From: an uncultured Marvinbryantia sp.
Lineage (GTDB): Bacteria > Bacillota > Clostridia > Lachnospirales > Lachnospiraceae
Reading direction: 5' to 3'
Length of the DNA: 64,000 bases
Assembly: GCA_934408725.1 (NCBI GenBank)
Contig: CAKRVB010000006.1
Location: 50,119-114,118 of the forward strand
The notes below the pieces were generated by a model that had not been told where the DNA came from, ran no database searches, and was given only the letters and a program-made list of their open reading frames with translations. Both the position numbers and the translations under genes were made by a program. Shown here piece by piece: positions 7,912 through 16,605 of this stretch. Positions within the stretch are counted from its first letter, which is position 1, and every line of letters starts with the position of its first letter.

Positions 7912-9399
7912 TTAGCCCCATGGATTCTCTGTTGGATAAAGTACACCTGCCGGCTGGTTGTATCCGATTTCGTCTACATCCAGGCCAAGGATCTTGAATA
8001 CTTCAAACAGAGCTTTTCCGTGATGTCCGAATGCTACTGCACCGTGATGCGGGAATCCTTTTTCGATCAGTACGTGACGATAGAATCTTCCCATTTCCGG
8101 AATAGCGAATACACCGATACCACCGAAGGATCTGGTTGCTACAGGAAGGATTTCTCCTTCTGCAATGTAAGCACGAAGCTTGTTATCTGCGGTACTCTGG
8201 ATACGATAGAATGTGATTTCTCCAGGTACAATATCGCCTTCCAGAGTTCCCTGTGTAACTTCTTCCGGCAGATTTCTTGCCATGATCATCTGATACTTCA
8301 TAGTACCTTTTGTCAGTTTCTGTGAGCAAGTATTTCCACAGTGGAATCCCATGAATGTATCTTTGTGTGTATAGTTGTATTTTCCTTCGATAGACTCTTT
8401 GTACATATCCTTTGGTACAGAGTTGTTGATATCCAGCAGAGTTACGATGTCATCGCTGACTGCCTGTCCGATAAATTCGGAAAGTGTTCCGTAGATATCT
8501 ACTTCACAGGATACAGGGATTCCGCGTCCTGTCAGACGGCTGTTTACATAGCATGGAACGAATCCGAACTGTGTCTGGAATGCAGGCCAGCATTTTGTGG
8601 TAAGTGTAACATATTTCTTGTATCCCTTGTGAGCTTCGATCCAGTCAAGAAGCGTGATCTCGTACTGAGCCAGTTTAGGAAGTACTTCTGGTTTGCAGTT
8701 GCCGTCGCCAAGTTCTTTTGCCATATCTGCTGCTACTTCTTCGATACGTGGGTCACCTGCATGGTTCTTGAATGCTTCGAACAGATCCAGTTCAGAGTTC
8801 TCTTCGATCTCGATACCCAGGTTGTAAAGCTGTTTGATTGGTGCGTTACATGCCAGGAAATTATTTGGACGAGGACCAAAGCTGATGATCTTCAGGTCTT
8901 TTACTGCCACATATGCACGTGCGATTGGCAGGAAGTCATGGATCATATCTGCACAGTCATCTGCATCTCCTACAGGATATTCCGGAATATAGTATCCGCC
9001 AACATTTCTCAGCTGCAGGTTGTAGCTTGCATTCAGCATACCACAGTAAGCATCACCACGTCCCTGAACCAGGTCATTCTGTGATTCTTCTTCTGCTGCG
9101 ATGATCATCTTAGGACCTTCAAAATGTTTAGCCAGCAGAGATTCGGAGATTTCCGGTCCGAAGTTTCCAAGATAAACAACCAGTGCGTTACATCCAGCTG
9201 CCTTGATATCTTCCAGAGCCTGAACCATATGGATCTCGCTCTCTACGATACAGACTGGACATTCATAGATGTTCTTTGCATCATATTTCTTTGTGTAAGC
9301 TTCTACAAGTGCTTTTCTTCTGTTAACGGACAGAGATTCCGGGAAACAGTCACGGCTGACTGCTACGATTCCAATTTTTACTTCTGGTAAATTGTTCAT
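7912..9399 (-). CDS. L-fucose/L-arabinose isomerase-family protein
   Basis: A 495-aa aldose-ketose isomerase relative. Likely metal ligands in the order seen in FucI are Glu in PVSCEVDIYG, Asp in VTLLDINNS, and His in the C-terminal FGHHGKALFEV. The N-terminal part (NALVVYLGNFGPEI) matches the family's first domain. It is shorter than E. coli FucI (591 aa) and closer to the AraA/FucI-like group. It probably converts an aldopentose or deoxyhexose to the ketose that the next gene phosphorylates. Which sugar is used is open. A strong AGGAGG precedes the start. Confidence 0.82.
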   Translation of the reverse strand: MNNLPEVKIGIVAVSRDCFPESLSVNRRKALVEAYTKKYDAKNIYECPVCIVESEIHMVQALEDIKAAGCNALVVYLGNFGPEISESLLAKHFEGPKMIIAAEEESQNDLVQGRGDAYCGMLNASYNLQLRNVGGYYIPEYPVGDADDCADMIHDFLPIARAYVAVKDLKIISFGPRPNNFLACNAPIKQLYNLGIEIEENSELDLFEAFKNHAGDPRIEEVAADMAKELGDGNCKPEVLPKLAQYEITLLDWIEAHKGYKKYVTLTTKCWPAFQTQFGFVPCYVNSRLTGRGIPVSCEVDIYGTLSEFIGQAVSDDIVTLLDINNSVPKDMYKESIEGKYNYTHKDTFMGFHCGNTCSQKLTKGTMKYQMIMARNLPEEVTQGTLEGDIVPGEITFYRIQSTADNKLRAYIAEGEILPVATRSFGGIGVFAIPEMGRFYRHVLIEKGFPHHGAVAFGHHGKALFEVFKILGLDVDEIGYNQPAGVLYPTENPWG

Positions 9400-9430
9400 G
9401 ATATTGCTCCTCCTGGTTTAAATTTATTTA

Positions 9431-10051
9431 TTAGATGGTAAGGTTTTCTCCCTTTAATCCTACAAATGCTCCGCCTTTTCCCTCATTGGACTCTGCATGA
9501 GCGATCAGCCATTTATTCTTTGCGGTCATCAGCTTATCTTCCGGGAATACTCCTGAGAGTACAGGTGGTTCTGTATTGGTTCCTTCCGGAAGGATGATTA
9601 CTACGCGGAAGTTCTCTTTTCCTTCTGCGTTGATCGGTGCATAATGAAGTGTGGTGGCATACAGCTCTACCACTGCACCTGCCGGTGCTGCAAAAGCTTC
9701 CATCTTTGCTGTATCATATGTAAAATCGTCTTCCACGTCTGCTTCGGATCCGATCAGTAAGATGGCTCCGTCAAGGGCAATATCAATCTCAGAGTCGCGA
9801 TGATATTCCACTGCATTCAGGGTATGATTCGTTCCGTTACAATATCCGATCTGGATCGGCATACCACCGTAAATGCTGTTCTGAATCGCTTCACGTTCTG
9901 AACAGGCTTCCAGTTCCGGAGCAGATGCTACGTACTCTACGCCATCTGTCACAGGTGTCTTAGCCAGACGGTCTAACAAATCCGGTACTTCTATTTTAAG
10001 TACTCTGCCGTACTTTTTAAACGCCTCATCGGTAATGCTTTTGATCTGCAT
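9431..10051 (-). CDS. DUF4867 family protein, cupin-like
   Basis: This 206-aa protein belongs, by my recognition, to DUF4867, a family of clostridial proteins without an assigned reaction. It has no signal peptide. The segment NAVEYHRDSEIDIALDGAI followed by APAGAVVELYATTLHYAPI has the alternating His/Glu and Gly pattern of a cupin barrel, so a metal- or sugar-binding role such as epimerase or mutarotase is plausible. It is the first gene of the operon with the isomerase and kinase, directly downstream of the xylO-like palindrome. Confidence 0.75.
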   Translation of the reverse strand: MQIKSITDEAFKKYGRVLKIEVPDLLDRLAKTPVTDGVEYVASAPELEACSEREAIQNSIYGGMPIQIGYCNGTNHTLNAVEYHRDSEIDIALDGAILLIGSEADVEDDFTYDTAKMEAFAAPAGAVVELYATTLHYAPINAEGKENFRVVIILPEGTNTEPPVLSGVFPEDKLMTAKNKWLIAHAESNEGKGGAFVGLKGENLTI

Positions 10052-10100
10052 GGTTCTATCCCCTTTCTTTTTTATTACTGAATAACCAGTAATCTTTTAC

Positions 10101-10123
10101 ATTAGTTTACTTTCTAAACTAAT
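10101..10123. promoter_or_regulatory. xylO-like operator between the isomerase operon and its ROK repressor
   Basis: ATTAGTTTA and TAAACTAAT form a perfect inverted repeat around a 5-bp spacer. Firmicute XylR (ROK family) operators have the same TTAGTTT...AAACTAA arms. It lies 50 bp before the DUF4867 start and 58 bp before the ROK gene, so one repressor site can control both directions. Confidence 0.85.
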
Positions 10124-10180
10124 TGTGTTATAGTAATAATAACTCTATTCAGACAAATTTGCAAGAGGATTTTCACAATT

Positions 10181-11326
10181 ATGGCCAAAACAATCTTAAC
10201 CGGTAACCCGGAACTTATTCGAGATATTAATACACAATCTGTCATTCGTACCATTATGGAGCATGGTACTATTTCCAGAGCTGCGATCGCCAGTCATCTT
10301 GGTCTGACAAAAGCTACGGTTTCTGCGATTGTCCAGATTCTTCTGGATCGTGGGCTGATCCTGGAAGTCGGCAGTGACGATACGAAAAAAGGACGAAAAC
10401 CCATCTTACTGAAGATAGATGAGACCTGCGGATACATTATTTCCCTGGATCTCGCCACAGAAACCATTACTCTGATGACGGCAAGTCTCCTGGGAAGCAA
10501 CTGCCATATTTATCAGCACGAGTTTCCTGAAGATTCTGCGGATCTGATTCCGGCCCTGATTACTTATATTCAGGCTGCAGTGAACACTCTTCCGAAGAGC
10601 CGTTATGGTCTTCTGGGGATCGCTCTTGGCATTCACGGTGTAGTACATCACAACCGGATCATTTTCCTTCCTTATTCTTCCTATGAAGATCTGGATCTTG
10701 TCACACCTCTGGCAGAAGCCTTTCAGGTCCCGGTCCTGATGGAAAACGAAGCCAACCTTTCTGTTCTGGGCGAATGGTCTTTCTGTCATCAGACCAATGA
10801 GATGCTGTACATCAGCGTTCATTCCGGTATCGGTGTAGGCATTATTATGAAAAACCAGCTGGTAAAAGGAAAAAATGGCTACGCTGGAGAATTCGGTCAT
10901 TCCATTATCCAGATCGGCGGCCGGCCATGTCCCTGTGGCAACCACGGCTGCCTGGAGCAGTATGCATCCGAACGTGCCCTGTTCGCCGAACTGTCCGAGA
11001 TCAAACAGATGCCGATCCACGCAGATCTTTTCGAAGATCTTTACCGCCAGGGTGACCCGGATGCCAGATGTCTGGTGAACAACTTTATTACTTATATGTC
11101 TATCGGTATTAATAATTTGCTGAATACCTTCAATCCTGATATTATTATTCTGAACAGTGTGCTGCACCGCTGCCGTCCCACTCTGTGTGAAGACATCACC
11201 GATGCACTGCACAACACGATGAAACAATACTGTCATCTGATTCCATCCACGCTGCAGGATTCTGCCATCCTTCTGGGCGGCATTTATCTGATTCAACACC
11301 AGTTCCTCTATCCGAATCAGATCTGA
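10181..11326 (+). CDS. ROK-family transcriptional repressor, XylR-like
   Basis: A 381-aa DNA-binding repressor. Residues 28-60 form a winged helix-turn-helix (ISRAAIASHLGLTKATVSAI). The ROK sugar-binding domain shows GEFGHSIIQIGG and the zinc motif CPCGNHGCLEQYAS near residue 250. It is divergent from the isomerase/kinase operon with a perfect xylO-like palindrome between them. It therefore most likely represses that operon and itself, and is released by a pentose. Downstream, the sensory cassette begins 42 bp after its stop and may be partly co-transcribed. Confidence 0.9.
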   Translation: MAKTILTGNPELIRDINTQSVIRTIMEHGTISRAAIASHLGLTKATVSAIVQILLDRGLILEVGSDDTKKGRKPILLKIDETCGYIISLDLATETITLMTASLLGSNCHIYQHEFPEDSADLIPALITYIQAAVNTLPKSRYGLLGIALGIHGVVHHNRIIFLPYSSYEDLDLVTPLAEAFQVPVLMENEANLSVLGEWSFCHQTNEMLYISVHSGIGVGIIMKNQLVKGKNGYAGEFGHSIIQIGGRPCPCGNHGCLEQYASERALFAELSEIKQMPIHADLFEDLYRQGDPDARCLVNNFITYMSIGINNLLNTFNPDIIILNSVLHRCRPTLCEDITDALHNTMKQYCHLIPSTLQDSAILLGGIYLIQHQFLYPNQI

Positions 11327-11368
11327 CAAAAAGATACAAACCATTTAAAAAAGGGACTTTATTTTATC

Positions 11369-12418
11369 ATGGAAAAAAAGAAAAAATTCAATTATCTGAC
11401 TATCATCGCCGGTCTGGTGCTGATCTCCCTCATCTGCCTGATTCTGTATATTGCACGGGAATATGTTATCATTTCCACTCTTCAGAAGCAGTATACACAG
11501 AATCAGGAAGATACCGATTATCAGTACCACTGTGCATTTATTACCAGTTCCGTGACTGCTTTCTGGGACACTGCTTTTGAATCTGCCCGGGAAGAAGGCA
11601 TTCCATATGGTATCTATGTCGAAGACTTTGGGAAAAGCCTGGATCTTTCCTATACTACCAATGATCTGCTGAAGATGGCTATTGCAGCCAACGTAGATGC
11701 TATCATGATAGAAGCCAACGGTGAGTATTCCACAACTCAGCTCATGAACAAGGCTGTGGAGGCCGGCATTGCCGTCAGCACCATTTACCGTGACAATATA
11801 AACAGCGACCGCTACAGCTATACCGGTATCAATAATGTCACGATCGGTTATGACTACGGATCTCTGGCTTTAAAATATGCCAATGATACCGATTCCAATG
11901 TCATGGTCATACTGGATTCCCAGGAGCAGGACGCAGAAAGCAGACTGCTGGTCTCCGGTATCGGCAAAGCTCTGGAAGAACAGCGCAGTGATATGAAGCT
12001 TGATACCATGAAGCTGAACAACTCCAATACTTTTGAGGTGGAGGAATCCATCCGGGAATTTTTAAAAAACAATCATGACAAAACAGATATTGTCATCTGT
12101 ACTACCCTGCAGCAGACCCAGTCTGTCAGCCAGATTGCTGTAGATATGAACTATGTAGGTGATTTTATAATTATCGGTTCCTACCAGAATGACTCTGTTC
12201 TGGAATATCTCTCCAGTGGTGTCATCAGTGCCAATATTGTCATTGATGCCGCCCAGATGGGGAAACGTGCCGTAGACAATCTGGCTGAATATCTGGAGTA
12301 TGGCCATACCAGCGATTACTCTCAGGTGGATGCCCATACTCTGGAACAGTCCGATGCCATCCGGCAGCTTAATGTCCTTCAGACAGAGACCGAATCAGAA
12401 ACAGGAAAGGGGGCGTAA
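11369..12418 (+). CDS. Membrane-anchored sugar-binding sensor protein
   Basis: A 349-aa periplasmic-binding-protein-4 type domain tethered by an N-terminal membrane helix (residues 9-30, LTIIAGLVLISLICLILYI) that lacks a lipobox or clear cleavage site. The binding domain runs from about residue 52 (CAFITSSVTAFWDTAFESA) to 335, with family stretches such as NVDAIMIEANGE and IIIGSYQNDSVLEYL. It opens a cassette with a YesM-type kinase (3-bp gap) and a response regulator. Similar three-gene sets in clostridia sense sugars through the binding protein and pass the signal to the kinase. That role is inferred from context. Confidence 0.85.
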   Translation: MEKKKKFNYLTIIAGLVLISLICLILYIAREYVIISTLQKQYTQNQEDTDYQYHCAFITSSVTAFWDTAFESAREEGIPYGIYVEDFGKSLDLSYTTNDLLKMAIAANVDAIMIEANGEYSTTQLMNKAVEAGIAVSTIYRDNINSDRYSYTGINNVTIGYDYGSLALKYANDTDSNVMVILDSQEQDAESRLLVSGIGKALEEQRSDMKLDTMKLNNSNTFEVEESIREFLKNNHDKTDIVICTTLQQTQSVSQIAVDMNYVGDFIIIGSYQNDSVLEYLSSGVISANIVIDAAQMGKRAVDNLAEYLEYGHTSDYSQVDAHTLEQSDAIRQLNVLQTETESETGKGA

Positions 12419-12421
12419 GCT

Positions 12422-13921
12422 GTGAAGAAAAAACGAACCAGTCCATTTTCCCACTTACCTTTTCCTCTGCGGCTGATTTTCATTTTCCTGCTGACATCCA
12501 TGCTTTCTCTGGCTATGTCACTGTATCTGAATACCAACATCAACCGGTCACTGGAGCAGATTAACACCATCTACACCAGCAACAATAATCTGAACACCAT
12601 GACCGAGACCCTGGACAGTCTGCATGACAACATTCTGGAATACCTGGAAGTCAAAAGTACCGACTCCCTGAACAACTATTATTACTATGAACAGCAGTAC
12701 CGCAATCTGCTCTCTGATCTGAACCATCAGGTCACAGATTCCACTGCTGGTTCCATGGAAAAGAATATCTACAATATTTCTCAGAGTTATCTGACTATTG
12801 CAGATGAAGCTATTGAAGCCAAGCGTGCACGCAACACTGGCAAATACCGCACCGCTTACAATGAGGCAACAGATTATTACCATTTTCTGACAGCTTATAT
12901 CTACAGCCTGAATAACCAGCAGTTCCTGGCCAACTCCAGGAACTATCAGTCCCTGGAAGTCTCACTGCGGCTGATTGAACGAATGAATACCCTGGTCACC
13001 ATTGCCATGGCACTGTTCAATATTTTTCTGGTTATCATTATGGTCAATCAGATCACCCGTCCGCTCCTGCTGCTGGCTTCCGCTTCCAACCAGGTAGCCG
13101 CCGGCAACTTTGATGTGGAGCTTCCGCCTGTCGTCTCAGACGATGAGCTGGGTGTTGTGACCCTGGCATTCAGTAAGATGGTCATCAGTATTCAGGAATA
13201 CATTGAAAAAGTAAAGAGCAGTATAAAGGCCGAAAAAGAGGCCCAGGAGCGTGAGCTTCTCATGGAAACCCATCTGAAAGAAGCACAGCTGCGGTATTAT
13301 CAGGCTCAGATCAATCCACATTTTCTGTTTAACTCCCTGAATGCCGGTGCACAGATGGCCATGATGGAAGACGCGGAAAAAACTTATTCTTTTATTCAGA
13401 ATATGGCTGATTTTTTTCGTTACAGCATGAAGTCTCTGAATACCGACGTAGATCTTCAGGAAGAAATTGAACTGGTGGATAACTATGTATCTATCATGAA
13501 TGTCCGTTTTTCCGGTGACATTCATTATGAAAAATCCATCGACTGCGATATCACCGGAGTCCGGGTTCCCTGCATGATTATTCAGCCGGCTGTGGAAAAT
13601 GCCATCAGCTATGGTATCCGCAATATTTCCTGGGAAGGAAAGATCCGCCTGGAAGTCCATCGAGAAGGCTCTGAGATCCTGATTCATGTACGGGATAACG
13701 GTGTCGGCATCTCCAGCGAACGCCTGCAGGATATCCGCAGTGGAAAGACTGCACACACTTCCTCAGACAAGAATTCCAACGGTGTCGGTCTGGGAAATGT
13801 GCAAAAACGTCTGAATTTGTATTATAATAAAGAGAATCTTTTCTCCATAGACAGTGAAGGAGAAAATATGGGTACGCTTGTCACCATCCGTATCCCTGTG
13901 GAGGAGGAACAATATGTATAA
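12422..13921 (+). CDS. YesM/LytS-type sensor histidine kinase
   Basis: A 499-aa membrane kinase starting at GTG behind AGGAAAGGGGG. Spans lie near residues 15-36 and 190-212, with an extracellular helical region between them, then a HAMP domain (QITRPLLLLASASNQVAAG). The phospho-acceptor box is INPHFLFNSLNAG with His300. The ATPase domain shows MIIQPAVENAISYG (N box), VRDNGVGIS and GVGLGNVQKRL (G boxes). It sits directly after the tethered sugar-binding protein and overlaps the response regulator by 8 bp, so the three work as one signalling unit. Confidence 0.93.
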   Translation: MKKKRTSPFSHLPFPLRLIFIFLLTSMLSLAMSLYLNTNINRSLEQINTIYTSNNNLNTMTETLDSLHDNILEYLEVKSTDSLNNYYYYEQQYRNLLSDLNHQVTDSTAGSMEKNIYNISQSYLTIADEAIEAKRARNTGKYRTAYNEATDYYHFLTAYIYSLNNQQFLANSRNYQSLEVSLRLIERMNTLVTIAMALFNIFLVIIMVNQITRPLLLLASASNQVAAGNFDVELPPVVSDDELGVVTLAFSKMVISIQEYIEKVKSSIKAEKEAQERELLMETHLKEAQLRYYQAQINPHFLFNSLNAGAQMAMMEDAEKTYSFIQNMADFFRYSMKSLNTDVDLQEEIELVDNYVSIMNVRFSGDIHYEKSIDCDITGVRVPCMIIQPAVENAISYGIRNISWEGKIRLEVHREGSEILIHVRDNGVGISSERLQDIRSGKTAHTSSDKNSNGVGLGNVQKRLNLYYNKENLFSIDSEGENMGTLVTIRIPVEEEQYV

Positions 13922-15509
13922 AGTATTACTGGTGGATGATGAAGGGATTGTTCTGGATTCCCTGAAATTCATTATCAATAAGAACTTTGGTGAATCCTGC
14001 GAGATCCGGACAGCCAAGACCGGACGGCAGGCTATTGAGATTGCTCAGGAATTCGTGCCGGACATTTCCTTTATGGATATACAGATGCCGGGGATCAAAG
14101 GTATCGATGCCATTCGGGAGATTCGCACCTTTAATAAAAAATGTCAGTTTATCATCATGTCAGCTTATGACAAATTTACATTTGCCCAGGAAGCCATCAA
14201 TCTTGGCGTCATTGAATATCTGACCAAACCGGCCAACCGGGAAAAGATAGTAGCTGCACTGGAAAAAGCCATGGCCGTCATTGACCAGGAACGCTCCAGC
14301 CGCAGTCAGAACCTTTTGATCCGGGAAAAGCTGGAAGCAGTGGTTCCGATTATTGAGAATGGATTTATCAATCTGATTCTGTTTCAGGATGATCCGGCGC
14401 CTTCTCTGAACCGCTATCGAGATCTGCTGAACATTCATACGGATTATGGATGGATCATGGTTCTGGAATTCGGTGAAGACGGAGAAAATGGCAATCTGGA
14501 GAACCCGGTAGGTACTACGGTTCAGCTGCAAAATCACCACCTGGCTTTTCGTGAAATCATCAAGGAATTTATGCCTGCCTGCATTATCGGGCCAATTATG
14601 GCCGGCACCGTGGCTCTCTTTATTCCTCATGAATCCCAGGATCTTCCTTACGAGGAACGTATTTCCATTATTGAAAATACGCGAAATATGATTCGCAAGC
14701 TTCGCAGGCAGATTGATATGCATTTTCGTGCCGGTATCGGAAATGTCTGGAGCATTACCGAACAGAGCAAGTCTTATGAAGAGTCCAAAAAATCTCTCCG
14801 CATTGATAAAAGCAGTGTCGTACATCTGCGGGATATCAAGATGGAGCTGGAATATGAGCGGGACTATCCAGACGATCTGGAGCGTTACCTGTTCTCCTGC
14901 CTGATCCGCGGGGAGACCGAGAATGTCATCCGTGCTTCCAATCAGTTCTTTGACTGGATGATCGAGAACTATCCTGACTACGTCCAGTGTATCCGCATCA
15001 AGATCCTGGAATTTGTCATGACAGCCGAAAAAGAAGTGTTCTTAAAAGGTGGTATTCCCTATGGATTTTTATATCGTAAAGATTATCTGGATAATGTGCT
15101 GGCCTGCCAGACTCCGGAAGAACAACGGCGCTGGTTTGTCAGCAAGATGACCGAAGCCTGCCGCAACATCAATGATGTAAAGGAACAGAAAGAAACCACA
15201 ATCATTGGAAAAGCCCAGCAGTATATCATTCAGAACTTTTCCAAAGAGCTTTCTCTGGAAGAGGTTTCCAAATATGTGGATATCAGTCCCTATTATTTTA
15301 GTAAGTTATTCAAAGAAGAAACAGATCAGACTTTTGTCGAATACCTGACCGGACTGCGTGTGGAAAAAGCCAAAGAAATGCTTATCTCACCAGCAGCCAG
15401 CATCAAAGAAATCTGTATGGCCGTCGGTTACAGTGACCCCAATTATTTCAGCCGCATTTTTAAGAAAGTAACAGGACAGACGCCAACTGAGTATCGTGAC
15501 CATATCTAA
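13914..15509 (+). CDS. AraC-type response regulator, YesN-like
   Basis: A 531-aa regulator. The start is the ATG at 13914, preceded by GGAGGA and overlapping the kinase stop. The receiver has acidic residues DDE (8-10), phospho-acceptor Asp55 in FMDIQMPG, and Lys in YLTKP. A middle helical region of about 280 residues follows. The C-terminal AraC domain has two helix-turn-helices (LSLEEVSKYVDISPYYFSKLF and SIKEICMAVGYSDPNYFSRIF). It probably activates sugar transport genes, the ChvE-type importer at the left edge being a good candidate. The middle region is shared with the degenerate paralogue at 16.6 kb. Confidence 0.92.
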   Translation: MYKVLLVDDEGIVLDSLKFIINKNFGESCEIRTAKTGRQAIEIAQEFVPDISFMDIQMPGIKGIDAIREIRTFNKKCQFIIMSAYDKFTFAQEAINLGVIEYLTKPANREKIVAALEKAMAVIDQERSSRSQNLLIREKLEAVVPIIENGFINLILFQDDPAPSLNRYRDLLNIHTDYGWIMVLEFGEDGENGNLENPVGTTVQLQNHHLAFREIIKEFMPACIIGPIMAGTVALFIPHESQDLPYEERISIIENTRNMIRKLRRQIDMHFRAGIGNVWSITEQSKSYEESKKSLRIDKSSVVHLRDIKMELEYERDYPDDLERYLFSCLIRGETENVIRASNQFFDWMIENYPDYVQCIRIKILEFVMTAEKEVFLKGGIPYGFLYRKDYLDNVLACQTPEEQRRWFVSKMTEACRNINDVKEQKETTIIGKAQQYIIQNFSKELSLEEVSKYVDISPYYFSKLFKEETDQTFVEYLTGLRVEKAKEMLISPAASIKEICMAVGYSDPNYFSRIFKKVTGQTPTEYRDHI

Positions 15510-15533
15510 TGAGATTTAAAGAGGATATTTTAC

Positions 15534-16601
15534 ATGAATCGTTTATCAGTGTTTGTAAAAAAATATATACTATATGCTGCTGTTGCCTCACTGGCTGTGA
15601 CCACCATAGGATGCTCCTCCATCAAGGAAGAATCCCAGTCCGAAAAAAGCGATGAACAGACTGCCCTGCAGATCGGTATGTCCTTTGACACCTTCGTTCT
15701 GGAACGCTGGATCCGGGACCGGGATGTATTCGTCTCCACCGCCTCCGATCTCGGTGCTGAAGTGAATGTACAGAACGCCAACGGTGATGCCGATGAGCAG
15801 GCTTCCCAGATTGAATATCTGATTGACAAGGGTATGGATGTTCTGGTGATTGTCGCCGTTGACGGCACCAGTGATGCCCTGGAATCGGCTATCAAACGCG
15901 CTCACAGCAAAGGCATCAAAGTCCTGGCATATGACCGTATTATCCAGAATGCCAATGTGGATCTTTACGCATCCTTTGATAATGAAGAAGTCGGCACCCT
16001 GATGGCCGAGAGTGTGCTCTCCCAGATTCCGGAAGATGGAAAGATCGCTGCCCTCTATGGCTCTCCTGCCGACTATAATGTAGTTCTGGTGGAGCAGGGC
16101 ATTAAAAAAAACCTGAATGGGAAAAATGCACAACTGGTTTATGAGAATTATGCGGATAACTGGAAGGCAGAATATGCCTACGATCAAATGAATGAGTGTA
16201 TCGACACGATAGGAAAAGTGGACGCTGTTATCTGCGGTAATGACGGACTTGCCGCCATGGCTTTCAAGTCACTTTCCGAACATCGCATGGCAGATGATGT
16301 CTGCCTGGTCGGACAGGATGCTGATATTGATGCCTGCCAGCGCATTGTAGAAGGTAATCAGTATATGACTGTTTACAAATCTATCGACCAGCTGGCCAGG
16401 CAGAGTGCCCAGTATGCCGTCATGCTGGCCAAAGGGGAAGATCCTGATCTGGACGAGACCTTTCATGATGGCACCTATGACGTGCCTTATCTGAAGCTGG
16501 AGCCAGTCGCTGTTACAGCAGAAAATATGGACAAAGAGATCATCTCTTCCCGGTTCCATCTGAAAAATGAAGTATATCTGAATGTAGACACAGAGGAGTA
16601 G
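15534..16601 (+). CDS. XylF/ChvE-like sugar-binding lipoprotein
   Basis: A 355-aa lipoprotein with a lipobox (TTIGC, Cys at about residue 27). The sugar-binding domain contains IGMSFDTFVLERW, QASQIEYLIDKG, VLAYDRIIQNANVDLYASFDN and VGQDADIDACQRIVEG, all typical of D-xylose-binding proteins. No ATPase or permease accompanies it. It lies between two response regulators, 24 bp after the first and 4 bp before the second, which suggests it feeds ligand information to the kinase rather than to a transporter. It could also serve the importer at the left edge. Confidence 0.88.
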   Translation: MNRLSVFVKKYILYAAVASLAVTTIGCSSIKEESQSEKSDEQTALQIGMSFDTFVLERWIRDRDVFVSTASDLGAEVNVQNANGDADEQASQIEYLIDKGMDVLVIVAVDGTSDALESAIKRAHSKGIKVLAYDRIIQNANVDLYASFDNEEVGTLMAESVLSQIPEDGKIAALYGSPADYNVVLVEQGIKKNLNGKNAQLVYENYADNWKAEYAYDQMNECIDTIGKVDAVICGNDGLAAMAFKSLSEHRMADDVCLVGQDADIDACQRIVEGNQYMTVYKSIDQLARQSAQYAVMLAKGEDPDLDETFHDGTYDVPYLKLEPVAVTAENMDKEIISSRFHLKNEVYLNVDTEE

Positions 16602-16605
16602 AGAC

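Noticed and set aside
10406..11344. 312-residue minus-strand frame opposite the ROK gene.
   Set aside because: It is a shadow of the ROK coding sequence; no ribosome site and no family resemblance.
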